Assembly: GCA_014380625.1 (NCBI GenBank)
Contig: JACMJL010000258.1
Location: 1 to 46,086, forward strand
DNA from: Clostridiaceae bacterium
GTDB taxonomy: Bacteria; Bacillota; Clostridia; Clostridiales; Clostridiaceae
Length of the DNA stretch: 46,086 nucleotides
Reading direction: 5' to 3'
Made by a program: the position numbers and the translations under genes. The notes under the pieces were generated by a model. The model saw only the letters and a list, made by a program, of their open reading frames with translations, was not told the DNA's origin and searched no databases. How positions within the stretch are numbered: position 1 is the first letter of the stretch; every line of letters begins with the position of its first letter. Shown here in pieces: positions 16,846 through 25,063 of this stretch.

Positions 16846-17637
16846 ATGGGAGAGATTACCTACTATAGGGATGAAAATCTACCTTTTTTCGAAATAAAAA
16901 GTTGTACACTTAATTTACACCCGGAAAAAAAGCATGCTCATGATGAATATTCTATTGCCTTAATTGAAAAAGGAAATAGTGTTTTAGGGTATTTAAATGA
17001 GTACGTAGAAATTTCTCAGGGACAAGTAGTACTCATAGAGGCAGATATTATGCATTTATGTCAGCCTAAGGATAAAGAAAATTGGGTTTATCAAATGCTT
17101 TACATTAAAAAAACTTGGTTTAAGGACTTATTAAAACAGGGAGTTTTACCTCACAAGTTACTGGTTAAATCTTTAAAACGAAAAGAAGTTAAAATGGTTC
17201 AAACAGCATTTAATCAGTTGAAAAGCCAGATAAGTACTTTAGAGAAGGAAGAAATATTAATAGAACTGATTGAGTATCTTTTTTATATTGAAAACTGTTT
17301 TATATTTAATGAGGAAGTAATAACTAATAATGATATAGCTTGTGAAAAAATCAAGGAATTTATTAATGCCAATTTTTTAGAAAAAATATATCTTGAACAA
17401 TTAAGCGAACTTTGTGGTTTAAGTCGATATTATATTATAAGATTATTTAAACAAAAACATGATATAACACCTCATGCATATCAGATAAGCTGTCGAATGA
17501 ATTATGCAAAAGAAGAAATGAGTAAGGGACGTGAGGTAACAAGGATTGCTCATGAAATAGGATTTTATGATGAAAGCCATTTTTCTAAAACCTTTAAATC
17601 ATACTTTGGTGTAACCCCGCAAGCATATTTAAAATAA
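16846..17637 (+). CDS. AraC-family transcriptional regulator
   Basis: This regulator has an N-terminal cupin ligand-binding domain (about 10-100, with HPEKKHAHDEYSIALIEKG and a metal-type HxxxE pattern) and a C-terminal double helix-turn-helix (about 165-263, ending ESHFSKTFKSYFGVTPQAYL). I choose the ATG at 16846 (263 residues), which follows AAAGGAG by 5 bp; the in-frame ATG at 16831 overlaps that site. An EamA exporter gene starts 72 bp downstream on the same strand. AraC regulators of this small cupin type are often paired with DMT exporters, which suggests control of the exporter. The upstream leader has a terminator, so expression may also be attenuated. Confidence 0.9.
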   Translation: MGEITYYRDENLPFFEIKSCTLNLHPEKKHAHDEYSIALIEKGNSVLGYLNEYVEISQGQVVLIEADIMHLCQPKDKENWVYQMLYIKKTWFKDLLKQGVLPHKLLVKSLKRKEVKMVQTAFNQLKSQISTLEKEEILIELIEYLFYIENCFIFNEEVITNNDIACEKIKEFINANFLEKIYLEQLSELCGLSRYYIIRLFKQKHDITPHAYQISCRMNYAKEEMSKGREVTRIAHEIGFYDESHFSKTFKSYFGVTPQAYLK

Positions 17638-17709
17638 AAGTTAGTGCAATTTTTTACTATACTGCTTTAATTTAATAAAGTAAAATTATTGTATTAAGGG
17701 GGTTATAAA

Positions 17710-18573
17710 TTGAATTTTAAATTAAAAGGCCATTTTCTTGCCATTATAACAATTTTAATATGGAGTAGCACTTTTATTGTAAGTAAAGTTTTATTACAGC
17801 AAATGAGTCCACTACAAATACTATTTTTCAGATTTTTAATGGCGGTTATTTTTTTAAGTATCTTATCTCCAAAGTTTAAGAAGCCAGTATCCATAAGGGA
17901 GGAATTATTCTTCTTGGCAGCAGGGGGGACTTTAGCTTTATATTTTTTCTTCGAAAATTCAGCTCTTAAGCATACCTACTCCTCAAATGTGAGTTTAATT
18001 GTATCCACTATTCCATTAATTACAGGAGGATTGTCTAGCTTTTTCTATAAGACTCACTTTTTTAATAGGAAAAGGTTAATAGGATTCATAGCGGCATATG
18101 TTGGAGTATTTTTAATTATTATAAATGGAAAGGGTTTAGAGGGAATTGAACCCTTAGGTGATATTTTTGCCTTTATTGCATCATTAATGTTTGCAGTATA
18201 TTCTCTTTTGATGCCAAAGATACAAAATGGGTATAATTTAATTGAATTGACTAGAAAAGTTTTTTTCTATGGATTAATTACTTTAAGTACTATTATTTTT
18301 ATTCTACAGGAAAACATTAGAATAGAAGCTATGGATTCAAAGCTTGTAATGAGTATGCTTTTCCTAGGGATAGTAGCATCATCCCTAGCTTTCCTTATGT
18401 GGAACAAAGCAATTCAGAGTATAGGATCTATAAAAACCAACCAGTATATTTACCTTGTTCCTATTGTGACAACTATCCTATCTGCGATTATTATTAAAGA
18501 AAAGATTACTATTTTTATAATTATTGGAACCGCATTAATATTATTTGGGCTTTATAATTCAGAAAAAAAGTAG
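17710..18573 (+). CDS. EamA/DMT superfamily exporter
   Basis: This 287-residue protein has about ten transmembrane helices in two homologous EamA halves (about 8-135 and 150-283), with the start WSSTFIVSKVLLQQMSPLQI typical of the drug/metabolite transporter family. Such proteins export amino acids, drugs or metabolites. The start is the TTG at 17710, 7 bp after AAGGGGG. It follows the AraC gene and converges with the glycosyltransferase gene, their stop codons being 12 bp apart. Substrate is unknown. Confidence 0.88.
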   Translation: MNFKLKGHFLAIITILIWSSTFIVSKVLLQQMSPLQILFFRFLMAVIFLSILSPKFKKPVSIREELFFLAAGGTLALYFFFENSALKHTYSSNVSLIVSTIPLITGGLSSFFYKTHFFNRKRLIGFIAAYVGVFLIIINGKGLEGIEPLGDIFAFIASLMFAVYSLLMPKIQNGYNLIELTRKVFFYGLITLSTIIFILQENIRIEAMDSKLVMSMLFLGIVASSLAFLMWNKAIQSIGSIKTNQYIYLVPIVTTILSAIIIKEKITIFIIIGTALILFGLYNSEKK

Positions 18574-18597
18574 CTGCTAAGTATTTACTTAGCAGCT
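18572..18597. terminator. Compact terminator shared by convergent genes
   Basis: AGCTGCTAAGT (18572-18582) and ACTTAGCAGCT (18587-18597) form an 11-bp stem with a 4-nt loop. The preceding A run gives a T tract when read on the minus strand, so it terminates mainly the glycosyltransferase gene. The stem includes that gene's stop codon and starts within the stop codon of the EamA gene. Confidence 0.8.
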
Positions 18598-19865
18598 GGT
18601 CTGAATTTATTAAACATATTTACAATAAAATATGAGGCTAATATTATCACATAAGGCAAAGCGGGGTAAAAATACCTACCCATTGTATAAAATGGAAGAT
18701 ATACTATAACGAAATATATTATAGTAGCTATAGGTAATATGACAAGCTTATTTTTGTTTTTAGACATAAAGTAATAGATTGCCCCTAAGGTACCCAGTAG
18801 AAGTAATAAATAGTTATAGTTTATTGCTTTGGTAACATTTATCCCAAATATTTCTTTCCAGTAAAAAGGGAAATTTACCTGAATCCAACCCTTTGATATA
18901 GTGTACCAATAAATAAACTTAAAGGGCTGTTTAGGGAAAAGTGTCTTAATTCTATAATTAGAAAGAGCGATTTCCATATCGTTCTTTTCTATTTCCGTTA
19001 GTTTCGGGTCTTTAGTATTATAGTTTGTATAATCTAACCCATCAGTAGCTTTAGTTTTCTGATTATAGGAAATAAAGGTACCTTGAAGCATGGGATTACC
19101 TGTTGACAGTGTAAGTGGAATGAATCTGTGAAATATGCTATAATTTCTAATCCACCAAGGACTCATTACTATACAAAAAATTCCTGCAACCACTAAGGTA
19201 TACTTTAATGCATCCTTAAATCTAACTTTTTTTATTATCCACATAATTAATATCAGTATGGGATATGTAACTATGGTTGGTCTGAACAGGGCTGAAAGGC
19301 CAAGAAATAAACCACCCAAAGCATAATATTTAAGCTTATTTTCCTCCAGTGCATACAATGAAAAAAACATTAGGCAAAGAACCAAAAATTTAAAAAAGGT
19401 TTCTGTTAATACAAGGTTTGGTATCCAAATCTCCCATACACAAAGTAAATTAAGAATTACTGCAATAATGGCTACCTTACTATTAAATAATTTTCTAGCT
19501 ATAAAAAATACTAGAAGTAAAGAAAGTATCTGAAATACAGCCTGTATGAGTCTAAGGGCAGTAATACCTCCAAACTTACCAAATATATGCATTAAAAAGG
19601 ATAGGATAAAGGGAAGTCCTGGCATCATAAAAACCGTTGCTTCCGGTGGTCTATGATATGAGTAAATACCTGTTTGTGCTAAATTCCAAGCACTTCTTAT
19701 GAACTTTACATCATCATTGTTTGGTTCGTAAAAATTGCCAAGAAGAGTGCTATTTCCATAATAAAAAATTGACAATAGTATTAAAGCAAATAATGTTAAA
19801 CAACTTATTAAAAGTAAAATTTTTATTGTTTTACTTTCTTCTTTTAGACTAAACAACCTTATCAC
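18585..19865 (-). CDS. Membrane glycosyltransferase, GT39/ArnT-like
   Basis: This 426-residue protein has about ten to eleven transmembrane helices and the GT-C layout. A large first extracytoplasmic loop carries acidic residues (EPNNDDVKFIRSAWNLAQTG) and RPPEATVFMMPGLPFILSFL, as in the protein mannosyltransferase/ArnT superfamily. These enzymes transfer sugars from polyprenyl-phosphate donors on the outer face of the membrane. Length is at the short end for the family, and no C-terminal soluble domain is present. The gene is alone on this strand and ends at the shared terminator. Acceptor and donor sugar are unknown. Confidence 0.78.
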   Translation of the reverse strand: MIRLFSLKEESKTIKILLLISCLTLFALILLSIFYYGNSTLLGNFYEPNNDDVKFIRSAWNLAQTGIYSYHRPPEATVFMMPGLPFILSFLMHIFGKFGGITALRLIQAVFQILSLLLVFFIARKLFNSKVAIIAVILNLLCVWEIWIPNLVLTETFFKFLVLCLMFFSLYALEENKLKYYALGGLFLGLSALFRPTIVTYPILILIMWIIKKVRFKDALKYTLVVAGIFCIVMSPWWIRNYSIFHRFIPLTLSTGNPMLQGTFISYNQKTKATDGLDYTNYNTKDPKLTEIEKNDMEIALSNYRIKTLFPKQPFKFIYWYTISKGWIQVNFPFYWKEIFGINVTKAINYNYLLLLLGTLGAIYYFMSKNKNKLVILPIATIIYFVIVYLPFYTMGRYFYPALPYVIILASYFIVNMFNKFRPAAK

Positions 19866-19966
19866 CCACGTTTTCTAATATTTTAAATTCTGTTCCTAAA
19901 TTCATATTTAACCCCCATAGTATAGCATTTATGTATAAGATGTATATTTTTAGTATACCATGAAAA

Positions 19967-20926
19967 TTAATCATTTGCATAAGAAAAACTATACCCATTT
20001 TTACCAGCGTTTTTAACCTTATACATTGCTAAATCGGAACTATTTATTAATTGCTCTGAGTCCTGACCATCTTGTGGATAGATACTTATTCCAATACTTG
20101 CACTTATACTGAGGTTATTTATTTCAAAAGGGTAGTTAAAGCATTTAAGCAGTTTGTTAACTATAAGCTCAATAGCTGCTACATCTTTAATTTCAGTTAA
20201 AAGTATAATGAATTCATCGCCGCCTAAACGAGCGACAGTGTCAGTTTGACGAACAGTACTTAGTAATCTATTTGCTACAAGCTTTAACAAGATGTCTCCT
20301 ACAGTGTGTCCGTAAGTATCATTAATATTTTTAAATCCGTCAAGATCTAAAAAAATAACGGCCAAAAGAGTCTTATTTCTCTGTGCATATTTAATTCCCC
20401 ATAATAATCGCTCATTAAATAAAAGTCTATTGGGTAGTTCTGTAAGAGAATCGTGTAAGGCAAGTTGTTTATTTAGACTTTCTGATGCTTTAACTTCTAC
20501 ATACTCATGTTCTATTCGGGTGATAAAGTTTTTTAATTCAAGCATTCTGCTATGATAAAAGGTAATATCATGTATTTGTAAAACCACAAATACCTCATCT
20601 TTAATAGATATAGGTTCAATAAGCAAATTTTGTTTATTTATAATATCATTGTAATAATTAATTGCAGGGGAGATAAAAATGTCGTGCAAAGAACTAGAAC
20701 AAAATCTTGTAAGGCCTTTCAAAATTGCTGTTTCAATCATATTTTGGTATTTCATTTCAGAGAATCTAGGGCAAATGTCAACTAACTTCTGATTTATGGT
20801 ATCTAACTTGGTTTTTTTTGTAAAACGTTCTAGCCAGTTGTTCCACATTACAATATTTTGATTTGAGTCAATAACAATGATTCCTAAGTTTAACTTATTA
20901 ATAATATCTTTAGCTATATTATCCAT
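19967..20926 (-). CDS. PAS-GGDEF diguanylate cyclase coupled to CheC-like gene
   Basis: This 319-residue soluble protein has an N-terminal PAS domain (about 8-120, starting LGIIVIDSNQNIVMWNNWLE), a short helical linker and a GGDEF domain (about 150-315). The signature RLGGDEF is canonical and an RxxD inhibitory site (RQTD) lies five residues before it, so a product-inhibited diguanylate cyclase is expected. There is no EAL domain or membrane segment. Its ATG lies inside the last codons of the CheC-like gene (8-nt overlap, ribosome binding site TAGGAG within that gene), so translation of the two is coupled. The ligand of the PAS domain is unknown. Confidence 0.92.
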   Translation of the reverse strand: MDNIAKDIINKLNLGIIVIDSNQNIVMWNNWLERFTKKTKLDTINQKLVDICPRFSEMKYQNMIETAILKGLTRFCSSSLHDIFISPAINYYNDIINKQNLLIEPISIKDEVFVVLQIHDITFYHSRMLELKNFITRIEHEYVEVKASESLNKQLALHDSLTELPNRLLFNERLLWGIKYAQRNKTLLAVIFLDLDGFKNINDTYGHTVGDILLKLVANRLLSTVRQTDTVARLGGDEFIILLTEIKDVAAIELIVNKLLKCFNYPFEINNLSISASIGISIYPQDGQDSEQLINSSDLAMYKVKNAGKNGYSFSYAND

Positions 20927-21557
20927 TTATTTCTCCTATAAGTTCATCAATCTTTTCAATCAGCAAGGTTACAGAATTAAAACTTAATGCAATAAATATT
21001 GATCCTTTGATCTTAGTTTTGGAAAGTAGAAAAGTTGCACGAATAATAAAGATGTAAACGTCCCCTTGAGATAAAATTTGTTTTTCAGAGTCGGTAACAA
21101 ATATAAGTTCTATTTCTGGTAAAGTGTACTCTAATTTTAAGCCTATTAAGTTTCCAAATTCTCCAATTACAGCATTTAAAATCACATTACTAATTTCTTT
21201 TAGTACATCAAAATCAGTATCAATAAAATTAATGTTGTTAGAAGAATAATCTATTGGAATTTGGCTACCTATGCATGTGTTTACTAGTAACTTAGCTTGT
21301 TCAGCGGGAAATATTAAAAATGCTTTTCCACTAAAGGCTTTTCCGAAGTTTATGGAAGAAGTAATTATATGCTCAGAATCAATTAAATCCTTTCTGTTAA
21401 AATCTGATTGTTGAAAATCAGATGAAGCTACTAATTTAACCTCTGGAATACTTAATATTACTTTTTCATTAAGCATTTCGGATAAGGTACTAGCTGCACC
21501 ACAAATGAAGGTACTTATAAGTTCCGTCAATACATTTTTTTGCATCAAATTAAGCAT
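20919..21557 (-). CDS. CheC-like CheY-P phosphatase
   Basis: This 212-residue protein belongs to the CheC/CheX/FliY phosphatase family. The second active-site motif is complete: Asp117-x3-Glu121-x2-Asn124 with Pro147 exactly 22 residues later. The first, pseudo-symmetric site keeps Glu12 and Pro38 with the same spacing but has Asn8 for Asp and Ser15 for Asn, so it is probably inactive. CheC proteins dephosphorylate CheY-P and often bind CheD. No CheD is nearby. The next gene, overlapping by 8 nt, is a diguanylate cyclase, which suggests a link between receiver phosphorylation and c-di-GMP. The closest CheY in the window is at 43091, in a separate operon. Confidence 0.82.
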   Translation of the reverse strand: MLNLMQKNVLTELISTFICGAASTLSEMLNEKVILSIPEVKLVASSDFQQSDFNRKDLIDSEHIITSSINFGKAFSGKAFLIFPAEQAKLLVNTCIGSQIPIDYSSNNINFIDTDFDVLKEISNVILNAVIGEFGNLIGLKLEYTLPEIELIFVTDSEKQILSQGDVYIFIIRATFLLSKTKIKGSIFIALSFNSVTLLIEKIDELIGEING

Positions 21558-21624
21558 TATAATACACCTCTTTTATTAAGTTACTTTTAATATAAATAAA
21601 ACTACACACAGTGATAATTTTCAT
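21550..21624 (-). CDS. Possible 24-residue leader peptide overlapping the CheC-like gene
   Basis: A 24-codon frame starts at an ATG (21624) behind AAGGGG (about 9 bp spacing) and ends at a TAA that overlaps the CheC-like start by 8 nt, the same overlap geometry as between CheC-like and cyclase genes. The peptide begins MKIITVCSFIYIKSNLIKEV. It resembles no family I can name. It may be a translated leader that couples ribosomes onto the CheC-like gene, or chance. Confidence 0.3.
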   Translation of the reverse strand: MKIITVCSFIYIKSNLIKEVYYNA

Positions 21625-21758
21625 AGCCACATCCCCTTGAAAGTATAAATATAGAATTTACGCACATATTATAATTATATCATAAAATGGTAAAAAAATG
21701 AGAATAAAAAACTATTATGTAAAATATTTTTTCAATATAATAAATTTCATTTAGAGTA

Positions 21759-21787
21759 TTGACTTATAAAAATATACCAATTATACT
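21759..21787 (+). promoter_or_regulatory. Promoter for the T-box/trpB transcript
   Basis: TTGACT (21759-21764) and TATACT (21782-21787) with 17-bp spacing. The T-box leader begins about 25 bp later. Confidence 0.75.
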
Positions 21788-21810
21788 AGAATAAGTTATA
21801 GATAAAATAA

Positions 21811-22048
21811 AGCAATGAATAAGAAAAGTAGATATTTTCGACGACTACAGAGAGTTAGGGATGCTGGGAACCTAATGTTATAGAATTTATTGAATGGTCT
21901 TATGAGCGGGAACTGAAATTTTAAAGTAGGTAACACGGGTTTCTTCCGTTATAGAGATAGGATATAGAAGGTAGTATTTCCTGTATCTAAAAGAGTTAGT
22001 TGTAGTGTTTTTAATTACAATAATAGAGGTGGCACCGTGAATAGCATC
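21811..22048 (+). ncRNA. T-box riboswitch upstream of trpB
   Basis: The leader has the T-box landmarks: the AGAGAG/distal-loop region (21851-21886), AGTAGG (21925-21930) at the end of stem I, a stem of the ACGG/CCGTTA type after it, and the T-box core GGTGGCACC (22028-22036). The TGGC in the core would pair with a tRNA ending GCCA, that is a G discriminator, which suits tRNA-Trp. Uncharged tRNA binding should stabilise the antiterminator and switch trpB on. The specifier codon could not be fixed by eye: a TGG lies at 21895-21897, but the usual place just before AGTAGG reads AAATTTTAA. Confidence 0.9.
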
Positions 22049-22089
22049 GCCCTCTTAATATGCAGACGCATGTTAAGAGGGCTTTTTTT
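22049..22089 (+). terminator. T-box expression-platform terminator
   Basis: GCCCTCTTAA (22049-22058) pairs with TTAAGAGGGC (22073-22082) and is followed by seven T. The 5' arm overlaps the antiterminator partner of the T-box core, as the mechanism needs. Confidence 0.93.
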
Positions 22090-22133
22090 GTTTATAAAAA
22101 AGTTTTAATAAATATGAAAGAGGGTATTATTTA

Positions 22134-23312
22134 ATGGAAATAACTAACGGTTTTTTCGGACAATTTGGAGGAGCTTTTGTTCCACCACAACTTGAAAATG
22201 TGCTAAAGGAAGTAAAGGAGAATTTTTATGCCTGTATTAATGATGAAGATTTTCTTAACGAACTTGCATATTATCAAAAGCAATATATCGGAAGAGAAAA
22301 TCCCTTATATTTTGCTGCAAATTTAACTGAAAAACTAGGCGGAGCTAAAATCTATTTTAAGAGAGAAGATTTAAACCATACTGGTGCACATAAAATTAAT
22401 AATGCAATTGGGCAGGCTCTTATTGCAAAAAGAATGGGTAAAAAGAGGGTAATAGCTGAGACAGGAGCTGGCCAACATGGGGTTGCTACCGCAACGGTTT
22501 GTGCTCTTTTTGGAATGGATTGCACCATTTATATGGGCGAAATAGATGTAAAAAGACAAGAGTTAAATGTTTTCAGAATGAACCTTTTAGGCGCTAAGGT
22601 TGTACCAGTATCTACAGGTACTGCAACTTTAAAGGATGCTGTAGACGCTGCATTAAATGACTTCGTTGTAAATGCCAAAGATACCTTTTATCTTTTAGGT
22701 TCCGCAGTTGGTCCAGATCCTTTTCCAACCATGGTAAGAGAATTTCAAAGCATAATTGGAGTAGAAGCAAGGAGACAAATTTTCGACGCAGAAGGAAGAC
22801 TTCCGGATTATTTGGTTGCTTGCGTAGGTGGGGGAAGTAATGCCATAGGTCTATTTCACCCATTCTATAATGATAAGGAAGTTAGATTTGTGGGCGTAGA
22901 ACCTGCTGGAAAAGGACTTGATACAAAAGAACATGCTGCTTCAATAACAAAGGGAAGTGTTGGAATAATACATGGTTTCAAATGTTACAATATTCAGGAT
23001 GAACAGGGAGAACCTCTGCCAGTTTACTCATCAGCCGCAGGGCTTGACTATCCAGGGGTTGGACCAGAACACTGTTATTATCATGAATCAGGTAGAGGTG
23101 ATTACGTGTCAGTTACGGATGCTGAAGCTTTAGCAGCCTTTGTGGAACTTTCAAAGGTTGAAGGAATAATTCCAGCTTTAGAAAGTGCCCATGCAGTTGC
23201 TTATGCAATGAAATTAGCAGTTACCCTCCCTAAGGATAAGGTAATGATTGTAAATCTATCAGGTCGTGGAGATAAAGATGTTGCTCAAGTTAAAGAGATG
23301 CTTGAGGACTAG
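22134..23312 (+). CDS. trpB: Tryptophan synthase beta subunit
   Basis: This 392-residue enzyme makes tryptophan from indole and serine with pyridoxal phosphate. The PLP lysine is Lys87 in HTGAHKINN, the catalytic Glu109 is in ETGAGQHG, and the phosphate loop GGGSN is at 232-236, all at the positions of the standard enzyme. Length matches the TrpB1 class, which normally pairs with TrpA. No trpA or other trp gene is adjacent, so here trpB is transcribed alone behind a T-box. It may pair with a TrpA encoded elsewhere or serve indole salvage. The ATG follows GAAAGAGGGTATTATTTA. Confidence 0.96.
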   Translation: MEITNGFFGQFGGAFVPPQLENVLKEVKENFYACINDEDFLNELAYYQKQYIGRENPLYFAANLTEKLGGAKIYFKREDLNHTGAHKINNAIGQALIAKRMGKKRVIAETGAGQHGVATATVCALFGMDCTIYMGEIDVKRQELNVFRMNLLGAKVVPVSTGTATLKDAVDAALNDFVVNAKDTFYLLGSAVGPDPFPTMVREFQSIIGVEARRQIFDAEGRLPDYLVACVGGGSNAIGLFHPFYNDKEVRFVGVEPAGKGLDTKEHAASITKGSVGIIHGFKCYNIQDEQGEPLPVYSSAAGLDYPGVGPEHCYYHESGRGDYVSVTDAEALAAFVELSKVEGIIPALESAHAVAYAMKLAVTLPKDKVMIVNLSGRGDKDVAQVKEMLED

Positions 23313-23385
23313 TATTAGGACATAATAATATTATAAAGTTTTTCTTAAGCTAACTTTGCTCAAACAGTAAAGGGTTCTTAACGTA

Positions 23386-23544
23386 AGGCATCTTCAAAAA
23401 AATAACAAGCCAGCTTCTGATCTATTTTCAGCCATGCTTCATTACCATCACCCTTACATAGCATAACTATGCTCGGGTGATGGTTCTTAGACTGGTGCAA
23501 AATATTCTCAGAATCTTTACCTCGTTATTTTATTTGAGATGCCT
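23386..23544. repeat. 159-bp palindromic repeat, copy 1 (MITE-like)
   Basis: This element has terminal inverted repeats of about 20 bp (AGGCATCTTCAAAAAAATAA at the left; AGGCATCTCAAATAAAATAA read inward from the right) and a GC-richer centre with an inner hairpin around CATAGCATAACTATG. A second copy of exactly the same length lies at 30946-31104 with most bases shared. Both are flanked by TAA on each side of GGCAT...ATGCC. It has no coding capacity. It lies in the 437-bp gap 23313-23749; the rest of that gap (23545-23749) shows no recognisable gene. Confidence 0.85.
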
Positions 23545-23749
23545 AATTTATTAACCAGAAACCAAGTCTTTCAGTACTTTCATTAAGGCTATCAACAGCA
23601 GTTATTACTGTGGAGGTAAGTATCTGAATATACAGGATAAAATAGAAGAACACCCCAAGTTTGTTCTAAATTTATGCACGTTTCACACAAAACTTTCAAA
23701 AATCGTGTTATTATTAATTAAATAAATAATTATGGAAAGAAGATAAGAT

Positions 23750-25048
23750 ATGGAAAGATTAACTAAATATTTATATGTAGTTTCCTTTGATGGTTTGTCC
23801 ACTCTAGATTTTGATTATATTTCAAATTTACCTAATTTCAAAGAGTATCTTCAAAATGCCTCTTACGCTAAAGCGGTTTATAGTGTTTATCCAAGTCTTA
23901 CCTATCCCGCTCATGCTACTATTGTTACAGGGAAATACCCTAAGAATCATGGCGTTATTAATAACACACTACTGCAAGTAAATAGAAAGTCTCCTGATTG
24001 GTATTGGCAAAGAAAATATGTGCGGGGTGAGACGCTTTATGATTTGGCCATAGATAAGGGTATTAAGGTAGCAGCCTTGCTTTGGCCAGTCACAGCAAAA
24101 TCAAGAATTCAGTATAATTTACCTGAAATATTTGCAAACAGGCCTTGGCAGAATCAAATTCTTGTATCTTTATTGAATGGAAGTCCATTATATCAGTTTC
24201 TGCTTAACAAGAAATTTGGGCACTTAAGAAAAGGGCTTAAACAGCCCAATTTAGATGATTTTACACATGCAAGTCTTCTAAACACCATAGAAGAAAAAGA
24301 CGCAGGTCTTACTTTGGTTCATTATACGGATTTGGACACAATGAGGCATCATCATGGATTCAACTCAAATGAAGCTAAGGCAGCATTAGAAAGGTTAGAC
24401 AAGCGATTGGGTGACATAATTAATGCTATAAAAAATAAAGGTATATATGAAAAAAGTACTTTGGTGGTATTAGGAGACCACAGTAGTTTGGATGAGGATA
24501 AGATTATTAATTTAAATATTTTATTAAAAGAAAAAGGATACATTAAAGTAAAAAATAAAAAGATTTTGGATTACAAAGCTATAGTTAAATCCTGTGATGG
24601 TTCTACCTATGTATATATAAAGGAAGAGAACCAAATCAAAGAAGTTAAAAAAATACTTCAGGAGCTTAATGAAAAAGAAAAATGTATTGATAATATATAT
24701 TCAACAGAAGAGGCAATTAAATTAGGTGCAGACCCTAAATGTTCCCTTATGGTCGAAGCAAAAAAAGGCTTTTATTTTCTAGATGAATTAGAGGGGACGG
24801 TTATTAAACAAATTCAACCAGGGGAAGCAGGTCATGTTAGAGATGTCACAGCCTCTACTCATGGATATTGCCCCTTTAAGGAAAACTACACTACAGTATT
24901 TATGGCAGCCGGAAAAGGTGTAAATAAAGGAAATATAATTAAAAAGATGAACCTAGTGGATGAAGGACCGACCTTAGCAGCACTACTAGGTTTTAAATTT
25001 AAACAGTGTGATGGAGAGGTATTAAAAGAATTCCTGAATTTAAACTAA
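23750..25048 (+). CDS. Alkaline-phosphatase-superfamily phosphodiesterase (NPP-like)
   Basis: This 432-residue protein has the nucleotide pyrophosphatase/phosphodiesterase layout. Asp14 lies in SFDGL, the nucleophile is probably Thr51 in PSLTYPAHATIVTG, further metal ligands are Asp194/Asp196 (HYTDLDTMRHHHG) and Asp243-His244 (LGDHSS), and a late His371 is in STHGY. All expected metal ligands seem present. There is no signal peptide, unlike many family members, so it probably works in the cytoplasm on a nucleotide-sugar, phosphodiester or phosphonate-type substrate. It heads an operon with an MFS transporter (16 bp downstream) and an aldehyde dehydrogenase. Confidence 0.85.
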   Translation: MERLTKYLYVVSFDGLSTLDFDYISNLPNFKEYLQNASYAKAVYSVYPSLTYPAHATIVTGKYPKNHGVINNTLLQVNRKSPDWYWQRKYVRGETLYDLAIDKGIKVAALLWPVTAKSRIQYNLPEIFANRPWQNQILVSLLNGSPLYQFLLNKKFGHLRKGLKQPNLDDFTHASLLNTIEEKDAGLTLVHYTDLDTMRHHHGFNSNEAKAALERLDKRLGDIINAIKNKGIYEKSTLVVLGDHSSLDEDKIINLNILLKEKGYIKVKNKKILDYKAIVKSCDGSTYVYIKEENQIKEVKKILQELNEKEKCIDNIYSTEEAIKLGADPKCSLMVEAKKGFYFLDELEGTVIKQIQPGEAGHVRDVTASTHGYCPFKENYTTVFMAAGKGVNKGNIIKKMNLVDEGPTLAALLGFKFKQCDGEVLKEFLNLN

Positions 25049-25063
25049 GGGAGGAAAATCATT

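Noticed and set aside
21550..21624. Start MKIITVCSF as a remnant of a ParA/MinD-type ATPase gene
   Set aside because: Only about nine residues resemble such starts, and no P-loop or other ATPase motif follows.
23545..23749. Open stretch reading NIQDKIEEHPKFVL as a gene remnant
   Set aside because: It has no start context and no family resemblance; chance is as likely.
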